From Roseobacter sp. (GTDB lineage: Bacteria; Pseudomonadota; Alphaproteobacteria; Rhodobacterales; Rhodobacteraceae): a DNA stretch of 62,820 nucleotides. The notes under the pieces are model-generated. The model was not told the origin of the DNA and made no database searches. It saw only the letters and a program-made list of their open reading frames with translations. The DNA lies in assembly GCA_015665415.1 (NCBI GenBank), contig JADFAE010000011.1, positions 1 to 62,820 on the forward strand, read 5' to 3'. Positions within the stretch are counted from its first letter, which is position 1; every line of letters starts with the position of its first letter. This document shows, piece after piece, positions 8,798 through 20,445 of the stretch. A program made the translations under genes and the position numbers.

Positions 8798-9187
8798 TCA
8801 TGTCAGCGCCGCAATCAGCATGATGAGGGTGGCAAAGAACCCAGCAGCCCAGATGACAGATCGCCAGGGGGAGAGCCCAAAGGCATAGGCGGGCACATAG
8901 GCGATGCGCGCGCCAAGGTAGATCCAGGCGCAGATCTGGGTGAGTGTGGTGGATTGCCCCCCAAGGGTGACCACGATGCAGGCGATGGTGAAGAGGGCGA
9001 GGCCTTCGAAGTGGTTCTCCATCGCGCGTTTCAGACGGCCTGCCACGCCAGTGAGCAGGACCGGTTCATCGCGCGGCCCCAGGGCGATCCGGCGGCTGAC
9101 CTGCCTGTTGGCCATGATGGAATAGGCGCAGAACTGCAGGCATTGCAGCAGGGCGGCGAGGGTGAGGATGGTGAGTTCGGGGGTCAT
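8798..9187 (-). CDS. MAPEG-family membrane protein
   Basis: A 129-residue four-helix membrane protein. The MAPEG hallmark is [14 protein letters not shown]-like: here [19 protein letters not shown], followed by [16 protein letters not shown], where the R-x-x-Y-x-x-A-Y pattern is typical of the bacterial YecN/MAPEG branch. MAPEG proteins in eukaryotes act on glutathione and eicosanoids; bacterial members are poorly characterised. The start at 9187 overlaps the stop of the upstream gene by 4 nt. It lies in the sucB-lpdA interval. Confidence 0.85.
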   Translation of the reverse strand: MTPELTILTLAALLQCLQFCAYSIMANRQVSRRIALGPRDEPVLLTGVAGRLKRAMENHFEGLALFTIACIVVTLGGQSTTLTQICAWIYLGARIAYVPAYAFGLSPWRSVIWAAGFFATLIMLIAALT

Positions 9188-9606
9188 TTGAGGAATCCCA
9201 CCTTCAGAAAACGTTTGATCGTGAGCCAACTCAAAGCAAGAACTGATGCTTGCAGAGCCCATCCCAACCAGAACACAGTAGCCATCTCGCCTGGCAAAAT
9301 CCGCCCATAGCCAAGACTATGAAAAGTGACGGCAAAACTAGCCGCCAAAGACAGCAGCCATATGAGGGAAGCAAAGACCGCTAATCTGCTACGCCTAAAC
9401 AGGAAAAACAGAAGGAACGCCTTAGCGGAACCAGAAACAAGGAGCAAAACTGCCTGTATACTCAGTTCCGTTCTGATCGACTGTGGGTCAAAGCGCAACG
9501 GCGCAATCACATTAGACATTGTCCAGAGCGAGACCGCTAAGCTGAGGGCCGTGATAATGATCACGGCCCAAAAAGCTATTGGCTTAGATGGAGCGGTAGC
9601 TTCCAT
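9184..9606 (-). CDS. Four-pass hypothetical membrane protein
   Basis: A 140-residue protein with four hydrophobic segments (around residues 12-31, 50-70, 78-96 and 106-128) and a basic C-terminus [12 protein letters not shown] recognise no family. It starts 6 bp after the sucB stop and overlaps the MAPEG gene by 4 nt, so it is co-transcribed with the 2-oxoglutarate dehydrogenase genes. Its codon use looks more AT-rich and less optimised than its neighbours, for example many AGC, CTA and ATA codons and an A/T-rich stretch at 9230-9600, which hints at a more recent arrival. Confidence 0.6.
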   Translation of the reverse strand: MEATAPSKPIAFWAVIIITALSLAVSLWTMSNVIAPLRFDPQSIRTELSIQAVLLLVSGSAKAFLLFFLFRRSRLAVFASLIWLLSLAASFAVTFHSLGYGRILPGEMATVFWLGWALQASVLALSWLTIKRFLKVGFLK

Positions 9607-9612
9607 AGCACT

Positions 9613-11124
9613 TTACAGATCCATCAGCAGGCGGCGGGGATCTTCCAGGGCTTCCTTGACGCGCACCAGGAAGGTTACGGCGCCTTTGCCGTCGACGATG
9701 CGGTGGTCATAGGACAGCGCCAGATACATCATCGGGCGGATTTCCACCTTGCCGTTGATCGCCATCGGGCGGTCCTGGATCTTGTGCATGCCCAGAATGC
9801 CGGACTGTGGCGGGTTCAGGATCGGCGAGGACATCAGCGAGCCATAAACACCGCCGTTGGAGATGGTGAAGGTGCCGCCCTGCATCTCTGCCATCGACAG
9901 TTTGCCGTCCCGCGCGCGCGCGCCTTTTTCGGCAATCGCCTTCTCAATGCCAGCAAAAGACATCGCATCGGCGTCGCGGATCACCGGAACCACCAGACCG
10001 GTGGGGGTGCCGGCGGCGACGCCCATATGCACGAAGTTCTTGTAGACGATGTCGGTGCCGTCGATTTCGGCGTTGACCTCGGGCACTTCTTTCAGGGCGT
10101 GGCAGCAGGCCTTGGTGAAGAAGGACATGAAGCCCAGTTTGACGCCGTGCTTTTTCAGGAACAGCTCTTTGTATTCGTTGCGCAGGGCCATCACCTCGGT
10201 CATGTCGACCTCGTTGTAGGTGGTGAGCATGGCAGCGGTGTTCTGGCTTTCCTTCAGGCGCTTGGCGATGGTCTGGCGCAGGCGGGTCATTTTCACCCGC
10301 TCTTCGCGTGAGGCATCATCGGCGGCGACCGGTGCGCGTGGCACAGGTGCTGCGGTGGGGGTCGGTGCGGCGGCTGGCGCGGCGGCAGCTGCTGCAACAG
10401 CGCGGGCAACGTCGTCTTTCATGACGCGGCCATCACGGCCAGTGCCTGCAACCTGAGCGGCGGAGAGCCCGGCCTCGGCCATGGCCTTTTCCGCCGATGG
10501 CGCATTGGCGATGTCCTTGCCTGCGGCGGCAGGAGCCGCAACGGCAGCAGGCGCGCTGGCTGGCGCCGCCGCCACGGCTGCACCAGATCCTGAGATCACA
10601 CCAAGTTTGGCGCTGGCTTCGACCGTGCTGCCTTCACTGGCGGTGATTTCAGTTAGAACTCCAGCCGCAGGCGAGGGAACCTCGACCGAGACCTTGTCGG
10701 TTTCCAACTCGCACAGCATTTCATCCTGGGCCACGGTATCGCCGATTTTTTTGAACCAGACAGAAACCGTGGCCTCAGTCACGGATTCGCCCAAGGTGGG
10801 CACCATGACATCGGTGGCACCGCCAGCATCTGTGGCGGGCGCGGCGGCGGCTGGTGCTGCCGCAGGGGCAGGGGCTGCGGCAGCGCCGTCTGCGGAGATA
10901 TTGGCCAGAAGGGCAGCAACACCCACGGTGTCGCCTTCCTTGGCGACGATATCGGCCAGCACACCAGCTGCGGGGGCTGGCACTTCGACGGTGACCTTGT
11001 CGGTCTCCAGCTCACAGAGCATTTCATCCTGGGCCACGGTATCGCCGGGTTTCTTGAACCAGGTGGCAACGGTGGCTTCGGTCACGGATTCGCCCAGAGT
11101 GGGCACGCGAACTTCGGTGGTCAT
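9613..11124 (-). CDS. sucB: 2-oxoglutarate dehydrogenase E2, dihydrolipoyl succinyltransferase
   Basis: A 503-residue E2 with two lipoyl domains in tandem, each carrying the lipoylated lysine in ETDKV (K43 and K144). Both domains are joined by Ala/Pro-rich linkers. Next come a peripheral subunit-binding domain (about 220-255, [21 protein letters not shown]) and the catalytic domain with the active-site [11 protein letters not shown] near the end. It transfers succinyl groups to CoA at the core of the 2-oxoglutarate dehydrogenase complex. Enteric E2o has a single lipoyl domain; two domains occur in several alphaproteobacteria. The start at 11124 opens the first lipoyl domain. The sucA stop lies just upstream. 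Confidence 0.95.
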   Translation of the reverse strand: MTTEVRVPTLGESVTEATVATWFKKPGDTVAQDEMLCELETDKVTVEVPAPAAGVLADIVAKEGDTVGVAALLANISADGAAAAPAPAAAPAAAAPATDAGGATDVMVPTLGESVTEATVSVWFKKIGDTVAQDEMLCELETDKVSVEVPSPAAGVLTEITASEGSTVEASAKLGVISGSGAAVAAAPASAPAAVAAPAAAGKDIANAPSAEKAMAEAGLSAAQVAGTGRDGRVMKDDVARAVAAAAAAPAAAPTPTAAPVPRAPVAADDASREERVKMTRLRQTIAKRLKESQNTAAMLTTYNEVDMTEVMALRNEYKELFLKKHGVKLGFMSFFTKACCHALKEVPEVNAEIDGTDIVYKNFVHMGVAAGTPTGLVVPVIRDADAMSFAGIEKAIAEKGARARDGKLSMAEMQGGTFTISNGGVYGSLMSSPILNPPQSGILGMHKIQDRPMAINGKVEIRPMMYLALSYDHRIVDGKGAVTFLVRVKEALEDPRRLLMDL

Positions 11125-11135
11125 GTCTGTTTTCC

Positions 11136-14087
11136 TCAGATGCTCAGCGCGTCGTTCACGAGCGCAGCTTGTTGGGCTTTGTGTTGGCTGGCGAGACCGG
11201 TGGCCGGCGACGCCGAGGTGGCACGGCCCACATAGTGGGGCCGGGTGTGCTTGGCCTTGATACGGCTCAGCACCCATTCGATATTAGGCTCGATGAAACT
11301 CCAGGCCCCCTGGTTCTTGGGCTCTTCTTGGCACCAGACCATGTCGGCCTGTTTGAAGCGCTCCAGTTCCTTGACCATCGAGATGGCGGGGAAGGGGTAA
11401 TATTGTTCGACGCGCATCAGGTAGATGTCATCGATGCCGCGGGCGTCGCGTTCTTCCAGCAGGTCAAAGTAGACCTTGCCTGAGCACATGACGACGCGCT
11501 TGATCTTGTCATCCGCAACCAGCTGGGTGTCGGAATTGCCGTGCTGGGCATCATCCCACAGCACCCGGTGGAAACTGGAGCCGGTGGTAAAGTCCTCGCG
11601 GCGCGAAACCGCCAGCTTATGGCGCAGCAGCGATTTTGGTGTCACCAGGATCAGCGGTTTGCGGAAGGTGCGGTGCAGCTGACGACGCAGGATGTGGAAG
11701 TAGTTCGCTGGGGTGGTGCAATTGGCCACGATCCAGTTGTCCTGGCCGCACATCTGCAAGAACCGCTCCAGACGCGCCGAGGAGTGCTCTGGTCCCTGGC
11801 CCTCAAAGCCATGCGGCAGCAGGCAGACGAGGCCGGACATCCGCAGCCATTTGCTTTCGCCAGACGAGATGAACTGATCGAACATGATCTGTGCGCCATT
11901 GGCAAAATCGCCAAACTGCGCTTCCCACAGCGTCAGCGCGTTGGGTTCAGCCAGCGAGTAGCCGTATTCAAAGCCCAGAACTGCATATTCCGACAGGGCT
12001 GAATCGATCACATCATAGTGCGATTGGCCCGGGCGGATATTGTTGAGCGGGAAATAGCGCTCTTCGGTGTCCTGGTTGATGATGCCGGAATGGCGTTGCG
12101 AGAAGGTGCCGCGGGTGGCGTCCTGACCGGACAAACGCACCGGAAAGCCCTCGGTCAACAGCGAGCCAAAGGCCAGCGCCTCACCGGTGGCCCAGTCAAA
12201 GCCTGTCCCGCTTTCAAACATCTTGCCGCGGGTGTCCAACACCCGGCCAACGGTGCGGTGCATCGGAAAGCCCTCGGGCACAGAGGCCAGGCTTTTGCCA
12301 ATTTCGGCAAATGTTTCTGGTGGGATGTCGGTGCGGCCGCGCTGATAATCCTCGTCCTTTTTGTCGAGATGCGACCAGCGCCCATCCAGCCAATCGGCCT
12401 TGTTGGGTTTGTAATCCTTGCCGATCTCGAACTCTTCATTCAGATGCGCCTGGAAGGCCGCCTTCATGTCCTCGATTTCGCCCTCGGGGATCAGCCCATC
12501 CTTGACCAGGCGCTCGGTGTAGAGCGACAGGGTGGTCTTGTGGCCCTTGATCTTCTTGTACATCAACGGGTTGGTGAACATGGGCTCATCGCCCTCGTTG
12601 TGACCAAAGCGGCGGTAGCAGAAGATATCCAGCACCACATCCTTGCCAAATTTCTGGCGGAACTCGGTGGCCACCTTGGCGGCATGGACCACGGCCTCTG
12701 GGTCGTCGCCATTGACGTGGAAGATCGGGGCCTCAACCACAAGCGCGTTGTCGGTGGGATAGGGCGAAGAGCGCGAGAAATGCGGCGCGGTGGTGAAACC
12801 GATCTGGTTGTTCACCACGATATGCATGGTGCCGCCGGTCTTGTGGCCCTTGAGGCCCGACAGCGCAAAACATTCCGCCACCACCCCCTGGCCAGCAAAG
12901 GCCGCGTCGCCATGCAGCAGGATCGACAGAACCTTGGTGCGGGCGTCGTCGTGCTTTTGGTCCTGCTTGGCGCGGACCTTGCCCAGAACAACCGGATTGA
13001 CCGCCTCGAGGTGCGAGGGGTTGGCGGTCAGGCTGAGGTGCACGGTGTTGTTGTCGAATTCGCGATCCGAAGAGGCACCAAGGTGGTATTTCACATCCCC
13101 GGAACCATCGACGTCTTCGGGTTTGAAGCTGCCGCCCTGGAACTCGTTGAAGATGGCGCGATAGGGTTTCTGCATCACATTGGCCAGAACCGACAGGCGG
13201 CCCCGGTGCGGCATGCCGATGACGATCTCTTCGACGCCGAGGTTGCCACCGCGTTTGATGATTTGCTCCATCGCCGGGATCAGGCTTTCGCCACCATCCA
13301 GACCAAAGCGCTTGGTGCCCATGTATTTCACATGCAGGAACTTCTCAAAGCCCTCGGCCTCGACCATCTTGTTGAGAATCGCCTTGCGCCCCTCGCGGGT
13401 GAATTTGATTTCCTTGTCGTAGCCTTCGATGCGCTCTTTCAACCAGGCGGACTGGCCGGGATCAGAGATATGCATGTATTGCAGCGCAAAGGTGCCGCAA
13501 TAGGTGCGCTTAACGATCTCGACAATCTGGCGCATCGAGGCGACCTGCAGCCCCAGCACGTTGTCGATAAAGATCGGGCGATCCATGTCGGCGTCCATGA
13601 AGCCATAGGTCTTGGGGTCCAATTCCGGGTGCGGGGTTTCCGCGCGCATGCCCAGGGGATCAAGATCTGCGGCCAGGTGACCGCGGATACGGTAGGCGCG
13701 GATCAGCATCAGGGCGCGGATGGAATCGAGCACTGCGCGTTGGATCTGCTCATCCGAGACCTCGACCCCCGCCTTGGCGGCCTTGTCGGCGATCTTTTTG
13801 CCAGCGGCCTTGGTCTCAACTGGGGCAGGCCATTCGCCTGTCAGCGCGGCGGTCAGATCGTCATTGGGGGCCGGGGGCCAGTCGGGACGCGCCCAGGAGG
13901 GGCCAGCGGCCTCTGCCTTTACATCAAGTTCCGCATCGCCCATCTGGCGGAAGAACTCAGCCCAGGCCGCATCAACGGCATTTGGGTCATTGGCGTATTG
14001 CGCATAGAGCTGCTCGAGATATTCGGCATTGTGCCCCTGCATGAAGGAGGAGGCGTGGAACAGGTCGTTGGGAGAGTTATCAGTCAT
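11136..14087 (-). CDS. sucA: 2-oxoglutarate dehydrogenase E1 component
   Basis: A 983-residue thiamine diphosphate enzyme that decarboxylates 2-oxoglutarate and passes the succinyl group to E2. It shows the N-terminal E1o segment ([18 protein letters not shown]), the [15 protein letters not shown] block, the TPP signature GDAAFAGQG followed about 25 residues later by [10 protein letters not shown], and the C-terminal ending LVNDALSI. Length matches the family. The ATG at 14087 ([10 protein letters not shown]) is preferred; an in-frame GTG 12 nt upstream is an alternative. It is followed by sucB 11 bp downstream and preceded by sucD and a small lipoprotein gene. Confidence 0.96.
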   Translation of the reverse strand: MTDNSPNDLFHASSFMQGHNAEYLEQLYAQYANDPNAVDAAWAEFFRQMGDAELDVKAEAAGPSWARPDWPPAPNDDLTAALTGEWPAPVETKAAGKKIADKAAKAGVEVSDEQIQRAVLDSIRALMLIRAYRIRGHLAADLDPLGMRAETPHPELDPKTYGFMDADMDRPIFIDNVLGLQVASMRQIVEIVKRTYCGTFALQYMHISDPGQSAWLKERIEGYDKEIKFTREGRKAILNKMVEAEGFEKFLHVKYMGTKRFGLDGGESLIPAMEQIIKRGGNLGVEEIVIGMPHRGRLSVLANVMQKPYRAIFNEFQGGSFKPEDVDGSGDVKYHLGASSDREFDNNTVHLSLTANPSHLEAVNPVVLGKVRAKQDQKHDDARTKVLSILLHGDAAFAGQGVVAECFALSGLKGHKTGGTMHIVVNNQIGFTTAPHFSRSSPYPTDNALVVEAPIFHVNGDDPEAVVHAAKVATEFRQKFGKDVVLDIFCYRRFGHNEGDEPMFTNPLMYKKIKGHKTTLSLYTERLVKDGLIPEGEIEDMKAAFQAHLNEEFEIGKDYKPNKADWLDGRWSHLDKKDEDYQRGRTDIPPETFAEIGKSLASVPEGFPMHRTVGRVLDTRGKMFESGTGFDWATGEALAFGSLLTEGFPVRLSGQDATRGTFSQRHSGIINQDTEERYFPLNNIRPGQSHYDVIDSALSEYAVLGFEYGYSLAEPNALTLWEAQFGDFANGAQIMFDQFISSGESKWLRMSGLVCLLPHGFEGQGPEHSSARLERFLQMCGQDNWIVANCTTPANYFHILRRQLHRTFRKPLILVTPKSLLRHKLAVSRREDFTTGSSFHRVLWDDAQHGNSDTQLVADDKIKRVVMCSGKVYFDLLEERDARGIDDIYLMRVEQYYPFPAISMVKELERFKQADMVWCQEEPKNQGAWSFIEPNIEWVLSRIKAKHTRPHYVGRATSASPATGLASQHKAQQAALVNDALSI

Positions 14088-14126
14088 GGATGTTCTCACT
14101 GCGAAGGGTCAGTCAGGGGCGAAAAT

Positions 14127-14495
14127 TCAAAATTCACAGGGCGTTGTGGGATCAATGTCTTGACCATCGGGTATATTGCAGACTTCTTTCGCAATAATTA
14201 CGCTTAGATTAGCGAAGTCTTCTTGGGTCAGCTCAGTCAGATCTTTGTCGTTGATTTGGGCTAGGACGTCCGCCTCGTTGGGGTTGCGTTCGATCGCCTC
14301 CAGCAGCTCCGGGGGGGCTTGGGAAAGCAGGTCCTGCGCCTCTTGTTCCTGGCGCTGTAGCGCCCGGGCTTCGGCCAGGGAGATCTCTTTCCAACCCTCA
14401 CCGTCCTGCACAAAGGCAACGCGCTGACTGTTGTCACCGCAGCCGGTCACCAGGAACAGGGAGGCGAAAGCTGCACAAACGAATTTCAGGGTCAT
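14127..14495 (-). CDS. Small lipoprotein between sucD and sucA
   Basis: A 122-residue protein with a short basic start and a lipobox: MTLKFVCAAFASLFLVTGCG, so cleavage is expected before Cys19. The mature part is acidic and helical (WKEISLAEARALQRQEQEA) and ends with CNIPDGQDIDPTTPCEF, two cysteines that could form a disulfide. A start 12 nt upstream (MAGPM) is possible. I recognise no family. It sits between two TCA-cycle genes on the same strand and is likely co-transcribed. Confidence 0.7.
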   Translation of the reverse strand: MTLKFVCAAFASLFLVTGCGDNSQRVAFVQDGEGWKEISLAEARALQRQEQEAQDLLSQAPPELLEAIERNPNEADVLAQINDKDLTELTQEDFANLSVIIAKEVCNIPDGQDIDPTTPCEF

Positions 14496-14554
14496 GGGAC
14501 CTGCCATTTCGGGTAGGGGTGTTCGGGGCGGAGAGATCCGCCCCGATACAGTCA

Positions 14555-15439
14555 TTAGCCTTTGATCGCTTTCAGCACGGCTTCGCCCAGGCCTGCGGGG
14601 CTTTCGGCAACAACGATACCAGCGGATTTCATCGCTTCGATCTTGTCTTCCGCACCACCTTTGCCACCGGCAACAATCGCGCCAGCGTGGCCCATGCGGC
14701 GGCCGGGAGGGGCGGTACGACCGGCGATGAAACCAGCAACCGGTTTCCAACGGCCCTTTTTGCGCTGCTCGGCGAGGAATTCAGCGGCTTCCTCTTCGGC
14801 AGAACCACCGATCTCACCGATCATGATGATGCTTTCTGTTTCCTCATCGTCCAGGAACAGGTCCAGCACGTCGATGTGCTCGGTGCCCTTGATCGGGTCG
14901 CCACCGATGCCCACGGCCGAAGACTGGCCCAGGCCGATGTCGGAAGTCTGTTTCACCGCTTCATAGGTCAGGGTGCCGGAACGCGAGACAACACCAACCG
15001 AGCCACGCTTGTGGATATGGCCGGGCATGATGCCGATCTTGCAGGCGTCGGGGGTGATGACACCGGGGCAGTTGGGGCCGATGAGGCGCGAGCTCGAACC
15101 TTCCAGGGCGCGCTGTACGCGCATCATGTCCAGTACCGGGATGCCCTCGGTGATGCAGACGATCAGTTCCATCTCGGCGTCGATTGCCTCGAGGATCGAA
15201 TCGGCGGCAAAGGGGGGCGGCACGTAGATCACAGAGGCATTGGCCTCGGTCACATGCTTGGCTTCGTGTACGGAATTGAAGACCGGCAGGTTCAGGTGGG
15301 ATTGACCGCCTTTGCCGGGGGTGACGCCGCCAACCATCTTGGTGCCATAGGCGATGGCCTGTTCCGAGTGAAAGGTGCCCTGCGAGCCGGTAAAGCCCTG
15401 ACAGATAACCTTGGTATTTTCGTCGATGAGGACTGCCAT
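14555..15439 (-). CDS. sucD: Succinyl-CoA synthetase alpha subunit
   Basis: A 294-residue protein, the usual length of SucD. It binds CoA through an N-terminal Rossmann domain ([17 protein letters not shown]) and carries the phosphorylated histidine in [10 protein letters not shown] near residue 247. With SucC it converts succinyl-CoA to succinate with formation of ATP or GTP. The P-N-C-P-G-V block ([12 protein letters not shown]) is conserved. It is separated from sucC by two unrelated genes on the same strand, an arrangement discussed in the findings. Confidence 0.96.
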   Translation of the reverse strand: MAVLIDENTKVICQGFTGSQGTFHSEQAIAYGTKMVGGVTPGKGGQSHLNLPVFNSVHEAKHVTEANASVIYVPPPFAADSILEAIDAEMELIVCITEGIPVLDMMRVQRALEGSSSRLIGPNCPGVITPDACKIGIMPGHIHKRGSVGVVSRSGTLTYEAVKQTSDIGLGQSSAVGIGGDPIKGTEHIDVLDLFLDDEETESIIMIGEIGGSAEEEAAEFLAEQRKKGRWKPVAGFIAGRTAPPGRRMGHAGAIVAGGKGGAEDKIEAMKSAGIVVAESPAGLGEAVLKAIKG

Positions 15440-15454
15440 GAGTCTGGTCCTTGC

Positions 15455-16249
15455 TTAAGTGTTGGTTTTTCGCAAAAGCACCGTGATATTGTCGTCCACC
15501 GGCAGGGAGAACTTGTTCACCAGATGGGTGGTGAACCCTGCGCGCGCGGCGACATCACGAAGGCTTTGCAGCGTGAAGTAGTTGACGTGATCGGGATAGC
15601 GGAAGCCGCACCATTTTGGCCCGATCACACGGCGATTAAGAGACGCATAGTTTGGCACCCGGATGAAAACCGCCCCCGTTGGCTTGAGCGCGCGATGCGC
15701 GCCTTTGAGCACCTGCATGACGGCGGTTTCATGTTCGAGGTATGAGAACATGACCACGCCATCAAAATGCGCTTCGGGGAAGTCCCAGATCGCGTCGGCC
15801 CCTGGCCCGTGCAGGCAGTAGCCTCCGTGCTGGCGCATCCAGTCGTCGGCATGGCGATGCATCGCCACCGACAGCTCGATCCCGTGTGGTGTCATCGGTG
15901 GCTGGATGCGTTGGCCCCAGCCACAGCCGATGTCGAGCACGGCACCGTCATTGAACCATTTGCGAAATTGCTGGGTCTTGTCGCGATACATCCCCAGGTG
16001 CCCGCGCAGTTTGCGGGCCAGCGGAGAGAAAGGGGTGGATCCCTTTGAAGCCGTCTTTTTGGCCTCATAGGTTTTTTCCCAGGCAAAATCCTCTTCCAAT
16101 GCTTCATAAGCTGGCGGGTTACGCAGATAGACAAACTGGCACGGGGTGCAGGTCACCACTGACCACGGATCCGGGGAATAGGCCGCCACAGGCGTGGCAC
16201 CATCGGATCCGCAGGCCGGACAGGGGCGATATGCATCCTGTTCCAGCAT
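15455..16249 (-). CDS. Zinc-ribbon class I SAM-dependent methyltransferase
   Basis: A 264-residue protein. An N-terminal four-cysteine zinc ribbon (C10, C13, C34, C37) is followed by a class I methyltransferase domain with motif I VLDIGCGWG at 104-112, an acidic residue after IELS, and a later FSYLEHE. This architecture is that of Methyltransf_23-type enzymes, often acting on sugars, lipids or small metabolites. It ends 15 bp before sucD. No specific substrate can be inferred. Its location within the suc gene block is unusual. Confidence 0.8.
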   Translation of the reverse strand: MLEQDAYRPCPACGSDGATPVAAYSPDPWSVVTCTPCQFVYLRNPPAYEALEEDFAWEKTYEAKKTASKGSTPFSPLARKLRGHLGMYRDKTQQFRKWFNDGAVLDIGCGWGQRIQPPMTPHGIELSVAMHRHADDWMRQHGGYCLHGPGADAIWDFPEAHFDGVVMFSYLEHETAVMQVLKGAHRALKPTGAVFIRVPNYASLNRRVIGPKWCGFRYPDHVNYFTLQSLRDVAARAGFTTHLVNKFSLPVDDNITVLLRKTNT

Positions 16250-16337
16250 CAGCAGGAAAGGGTCTTTTCTACTGATGCCTGACGGGTCAGGTCTTTGTTG
16301 CTATCTGCGAGGACTGCCATGTGAGGTGTCTCCTTAA

Positions 16338-16826
16338 CTAGTTGGATTGCGCAATCGAGATCAGCGTGACGGGTTGGTTATGCGAGCCGCTGGCGAGTGG
16401 ATAAACAAACACATTTGCTGCGATCCCATCTTTCACAAAACGGGCTTCTGTCTTTCGACCTCGAACCGTGATTTTTAAGTTCTGGGCACCATGGCGCTGC
16501 AGAGTTTGGCCTAAACGTTCGGCAATTCCTTTCGGATTTGTCGATCTGAGACCAACTAGACAAGCACCTTTGGTGCCGACATTGGGGTTCACAAAAAACA
16601 CATCGCTTTTCCAAGTGCCGTCTTCGGCATTTTGGACAAATCCCTTGCGCGTCAGGATGTCTCCCAAGTCGGAATGATCCGGAAAGGTTCTCAGACACGA
16701 CTCTGCAAAGAATTCCGTGACCATGGCCTGGCGTTCTTCAATGCCTTTTGCATTTGCTGCATAAACCGCCTCCGGAAAGGTGGTCGCTGAAAGTGCTAGG
16801 CTGAGTGCAAGGGAAAGGCGAAGCAT
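16338..16826 (-). CDS. Secreted hypothetical protein in the suc block
   Basis: A 162-residue protein with a classical signal peptide ([23 protein letters not shown], likely cleaved after AYA-type residues near 23). The mature part contains two cysteines (C44 and C89 by my count) and ends IAQSN. I do not recognise a family. It begins 7 bp after the sucC stop, so it is expected to be transcribed with sucC, although its codon use is less GC-biased than that of sucC. Confidence 0.65.
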   Translation of the reverse strand: MLRLSLALSLALSATTFPEAVYAANAKGIEERQAMVTEFFAESCLRTFPDHSDLGDILTRKGFVQNAEDGTWKSDVFFVNPNVGTKGACLVGLRSTNPKGIAERLGQTLQRHGAQNLKITVRGRKTEARFVKDGIAANVFVYPLASGSHNQPVTLISIAQSN

Positions 16827-16833
16827 TTGCAGC

Positions 16834-18027
16834 TTACCCCTTCACCGCTTTCACGATTTTCTCGGCACCGTCAGACAGGTTGTCGGCAGCGATCACGTCA
16901 AGACCGGAGTTGTTGATGATGTCCTTGCCGGCTTCCACATTGGTGCCCTCAAGGCGCACAACCAGCGGCACTTTCAGGCCCACTTCTTTCACCGCGGCAA
17001 CAACACCCTCGGCAATCACATCGCAGCGCATGATGCCGCCAAAGATGTTGACCAGGATGCCTTTGACCTGCGGGTCAGAGGTGATGATCTTGAAGGCCTC
17101 GGTGACTTTCTCTTTGGTGGCGCCGCCGCCCACATCAAGGAAGTTTGCAGGCTCAGCCCCATAAAGCTTGATGATGTCCATGGTGGCCATGGCCAGACCG
17201 GCGCCGTTCACCATGCACCCGATCTCACCATCCAGTGCGATGTAGTTCAGGTCATACTTGGAGGCTTCCAGTTCTTTGGGGTCTTCCTCGGTGGTGTCGC
17301 GCAGTTCTGACACATCGGCATGACGGTACATGGCGTTGCCGTCAAAGCTGACCTTGGCGTCGAGCACTTTCAGATCACCGGTGTCGGACACGATCAGCGG
17401 GTTGATTTCCAGCATCTCCATGTCTTTGTCGACAAAGGCCTGGTACAGCTGACCCATCAGCTTGACGCATTGCTTGATCTGCTGACCCTCAAGGCCCAGC
17501 GAAAACGCGATGCGGCGGCCGTGGTAGGCCTGATAGCCGGTGGCGGGATCGACGCTGAAGGACAGGATCTTTTCCGGGGTCGCGGCGGCGACTTCCTCGA
17601 TGTCCATGCCGCCTTCGGTGGAGCAGACAAAGGAAATGCGCGAGGTCTGGCGATCGACCAGCAGGGCGAGGTAGAGTTCGGTCTGGATGCCGGAGCCCGC
17701 TTCGATGTAGATGCGGTTGACCTGTTTACCTGCGGGGCCGGTCTGATGCGTGACCAGGGTGCGGCCCAGCATCTTCTTGGCTTCCTCAGAGGCTTCTTCG
17801 ACCGATTTGGTCAGGCGCACGCCGCCTTTTTCACCGGCGTCGGCTTCCTTGAAGGAGCCCTTGCCGCGACCGCCGGCATGGATCTGTGCCTTGACCACCC
17901 AAAGAGGGCCATCCAGCTCCCCTGCGGCGGTTTTGGCTTCGTCGGCCTTGAGTACTACGCGTCCGTCGGACACAGGTGCCCCATAGCTGCGAAGAAGGGC
18001 CTTGGCCTGATATTCGTGGATGTTCAT
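16834..18027 (-). CDS. sucC: Succinyl-CoA synthetase beta subunit
   Basis: A 397-residue ATP-grasp protein of the standard SucC length. It begins [19 protein letters not shown], the conserved opening, with [16 protein letters not shown] for nucleotide binding and the C-terminal CoA-ligase domain ([27 protein letters not shown] and [15 protein letters not shown]). It binds ATP and partners SucD. It is the promoter-proximal gene of the minus-strand TCA block. The promoter region upstream carries two TGTGATCACA palindromes 21 bp apart. Confidence 0.96.
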   Translation of the reverse strand: MNIHEYQAKALLRSYGAPVSDGRVVLKADEAKTAAGELDGPLWVVKAQIHAGGRGKGSFKEADAGEKGGVRLTKSVEEASEEAKKMLGRTLVTHQTGPAGKQVNRIYIEAGSGIQTELYLALLVDRQTSRISFVCSTEGGMDIEEVAAATPEKILSFSVDPATGYQAYHGRRIAFSLGLEGQQIKQCVKLMGQLYQAFVDKDMEMLEINPLIVSDTGDLKVLDAKVSFDGNAMYRHADVSELRDTTEEDPKELEASKYDLNYIALDGEIGCMVNGAGLAMATMDIIKLYGAEPANFLDVGGGATKEKVTEAFKIITSDPQVKGILVNIFGGIMRCDVIAEGVVAAVKEVGLKVPLVVRLEGTNVEAGKDIINNSGLDVIAADNLSDGAEKIVKAVKG

Positions 18028-18138
18028 GAGAAACTGTCCCGTCTGGCTGCAATTATCTTTGTCATAACGCCGTCATACGACGAATCTTTAAAGGCTTTTC
18101 TTAGGCCCCTGGGAAATTTCCCGAAGATTTTCGGCATT

Positions 18139-18169
18139 TGTGATCACAGGTTTTTGACGTGTGATCACA
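18139..18169 (-). promoter_or_regulatory. Paired TGTGATCACA operators upstream of sucC
   Basis: Two perfect 10-bp palindromes TGTGATCACA occupy 18139-18148 and 18160-18169, 21 bp centre to centre, about 112 bp upstream of the sucC start. The sdhC promoter has the same pair with the same 21-bp spacing. Two helical turns between sites suggests cooperative binding of a dimeric regulator on one DNA face. The regulator is unknown. Confidence 0.7.
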
Positions 18170-18246
18170 GGAAGCACAAATTGGCCCTCTTGCAGGAACG
18201 AATCAATTGAACCACTATGGGTTTAATAAAAATTGAGGCATAAGCC

Positions 18247-19284
18247 ATGAGCATGCAATATTCCAAGGCGGCCCCCGCAACATGGGGCGTCGTCTGTACC
18301 GCGCGTGAGACGCCAGAATTGCTGGCCGCTTTTGCCGCCCATCACGCGGCCCTCGGCGCGAGCAGGATCTATCTCTATCTTGATGAGCCCTCACCCCGGG
18401 CGCTGGAGCTGTTGGCGGTGATCCCGGCGGTGGATGTGATCCTCTGCGATCGCAGCTATTGGGAGCGGGTCAATGGCGGTGTGCGCCCCCGCCGACAAGA
18501 ACGCCGCCAGGTCATCAATGCCCATGATGCCTTTCAGCGCTGCGAGGTCGATTGGCTGCTGCATATCGATGCGGATGAATTTCTGTCGCCGTCTCGCGAT
18601 CTCAGTCTTGAGCTGGCGCAGGTGCCCGAGGGAATAGATTACCTGCATCTGGAGATGCGAGAGCGGGTATTTACCGGCGCAGCCCCGGCTGAGACGATTT
18701 TTGACGGAGCTTTCCGGGTGCCCTTCAACCGGGAGCCCCGAGCCACCCGCCTGTTGTTTGGTCCGGGGGCGGGATTCACCGATGGTGGGTTTTCCGGTCA
18801 GGTCTCGGGCAAAAGCATCGTGCGGGTGCAACAGGGGCAACTTCTGATGGGCATTCATCGTCCACGGGTGCCAACCTCGATGCCGCGCGAGCCCTTGCTG
18901 CATTTGCAGTGCCAATCGGCGGTGGTGCTGCATTTCGAAGGTCTGACTCCGGCCCATTGGATGTCCAAGATCACCCGCTACAGTCGGCGATCCCGCTACA
19001 CCGAGGGGGATCTGCTGGGCGAACATCAAAAGCGGCAGATCGACTATTTAGCGCGCCACAACTGGAGCTTCGAGGCGACGCATAAGCTGCACAATTTGCT
19101 AAAATGCGTGGAGGGGGAGGCCGAAGCGCGCCTGCGTGGCCTTGGCCTGTTGCAGAAACCGGCAGTCACCCCCAGCTATGGTCTGCGGGTCTATGGTCTC
19201 AGCCCAGAAGTTGATCTGTCAATCGAGCGTTGCGATCAGGGCGTGGCCAGTTGGTTGCCGGGCATTTTGAGTTTTGCCGCCTGA
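18247..19284 (+). CDS. Family 2-type glycosyltransferase
   Basis: A 345-residue protein of the Glyco_tranf_2_4 type (GT2/GT92-like). The N-terminal part has a nucleotide-sugar strand (TWGVVCTARETPELLAAF) and the metal-binding DAD at 108-110 in LLHIDADEFLSP. A later VLHFEGLTPAHWMSKITRYS block matches the family. It would add sugars to a surface polymer or lipid. It stands alone between the divergent sucC promoter and a shared terminator with mdh, so the acceptor is unknown. Confidence 0.8.
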   Translation: MSMQYSKAAPATWGVVCTARETPELLAAFAAHHAALGASRIYLYLDEPSPRALELLAVIPAVDVILCDRSYWERVNGGVRPRRQERRQVINAHDAFQRCEVDWLLHIDADEFLSPSRDLSLELAQVPEGIDYLHLEMRERVFTGAAPAETIFDGAFRVPFNREPRATRLLFGPGAGFTDGGFSGQVSGKSIVRVQQGQLLMGIHRPRVPTSMPREPLLHLQCQSAVVLHFEGLTPAHWMSKITRYSRRSRYTEGDLLGEHQKRQIDYLARHNWSFEATHKLHNLLKCVEGEAEARLRGLGLLQKPAVTPSYGLRVYGLSPEVDLSIERCDQGVASWLPGILSFAA

Positions 19285-19316
19285 GGTCGCAGCAGCAACA
19301 GGCAAACCCTGAACGA

Positions 19317-19347
19317 AAAAAGCCGCCGGTTAGTCCGGCGGCTTTTT
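19317..19347. terminator. Bidirectional terminator between the glycosyltransferase and mdh
   Basis: A 13-bp perfect stem (AAAAAGCCGCCGG at 19317-19329, CCGGCGGCTTTTT at 19335-19347) with a 5-nt loop. A and T tracts flank both sides, so it can end transcription from both convergent genes. Confidence 0.9.
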
Positions 19348-19368
19348 CAATTCCTGTGGCGCGAAGGC

Positions 19369-20370
<1,002 letters not shown>

Positions 20371-20445
20371 CTACGCCCTCCCGCGCGCCCGCGCAAGTGT
20401 TCTGCGCTGCGGCATATCAGATGAATCGCTGGGGATGATGCGGCT

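Noticed and set aside
12018-14207. Long open frame (about 729 codons) antisense to sucA
   Set aside because: It mirrors a strongly conserved gene in a GC-rich genome, has no ribosome site and no domain pattern; it is a codon-bias shadow.
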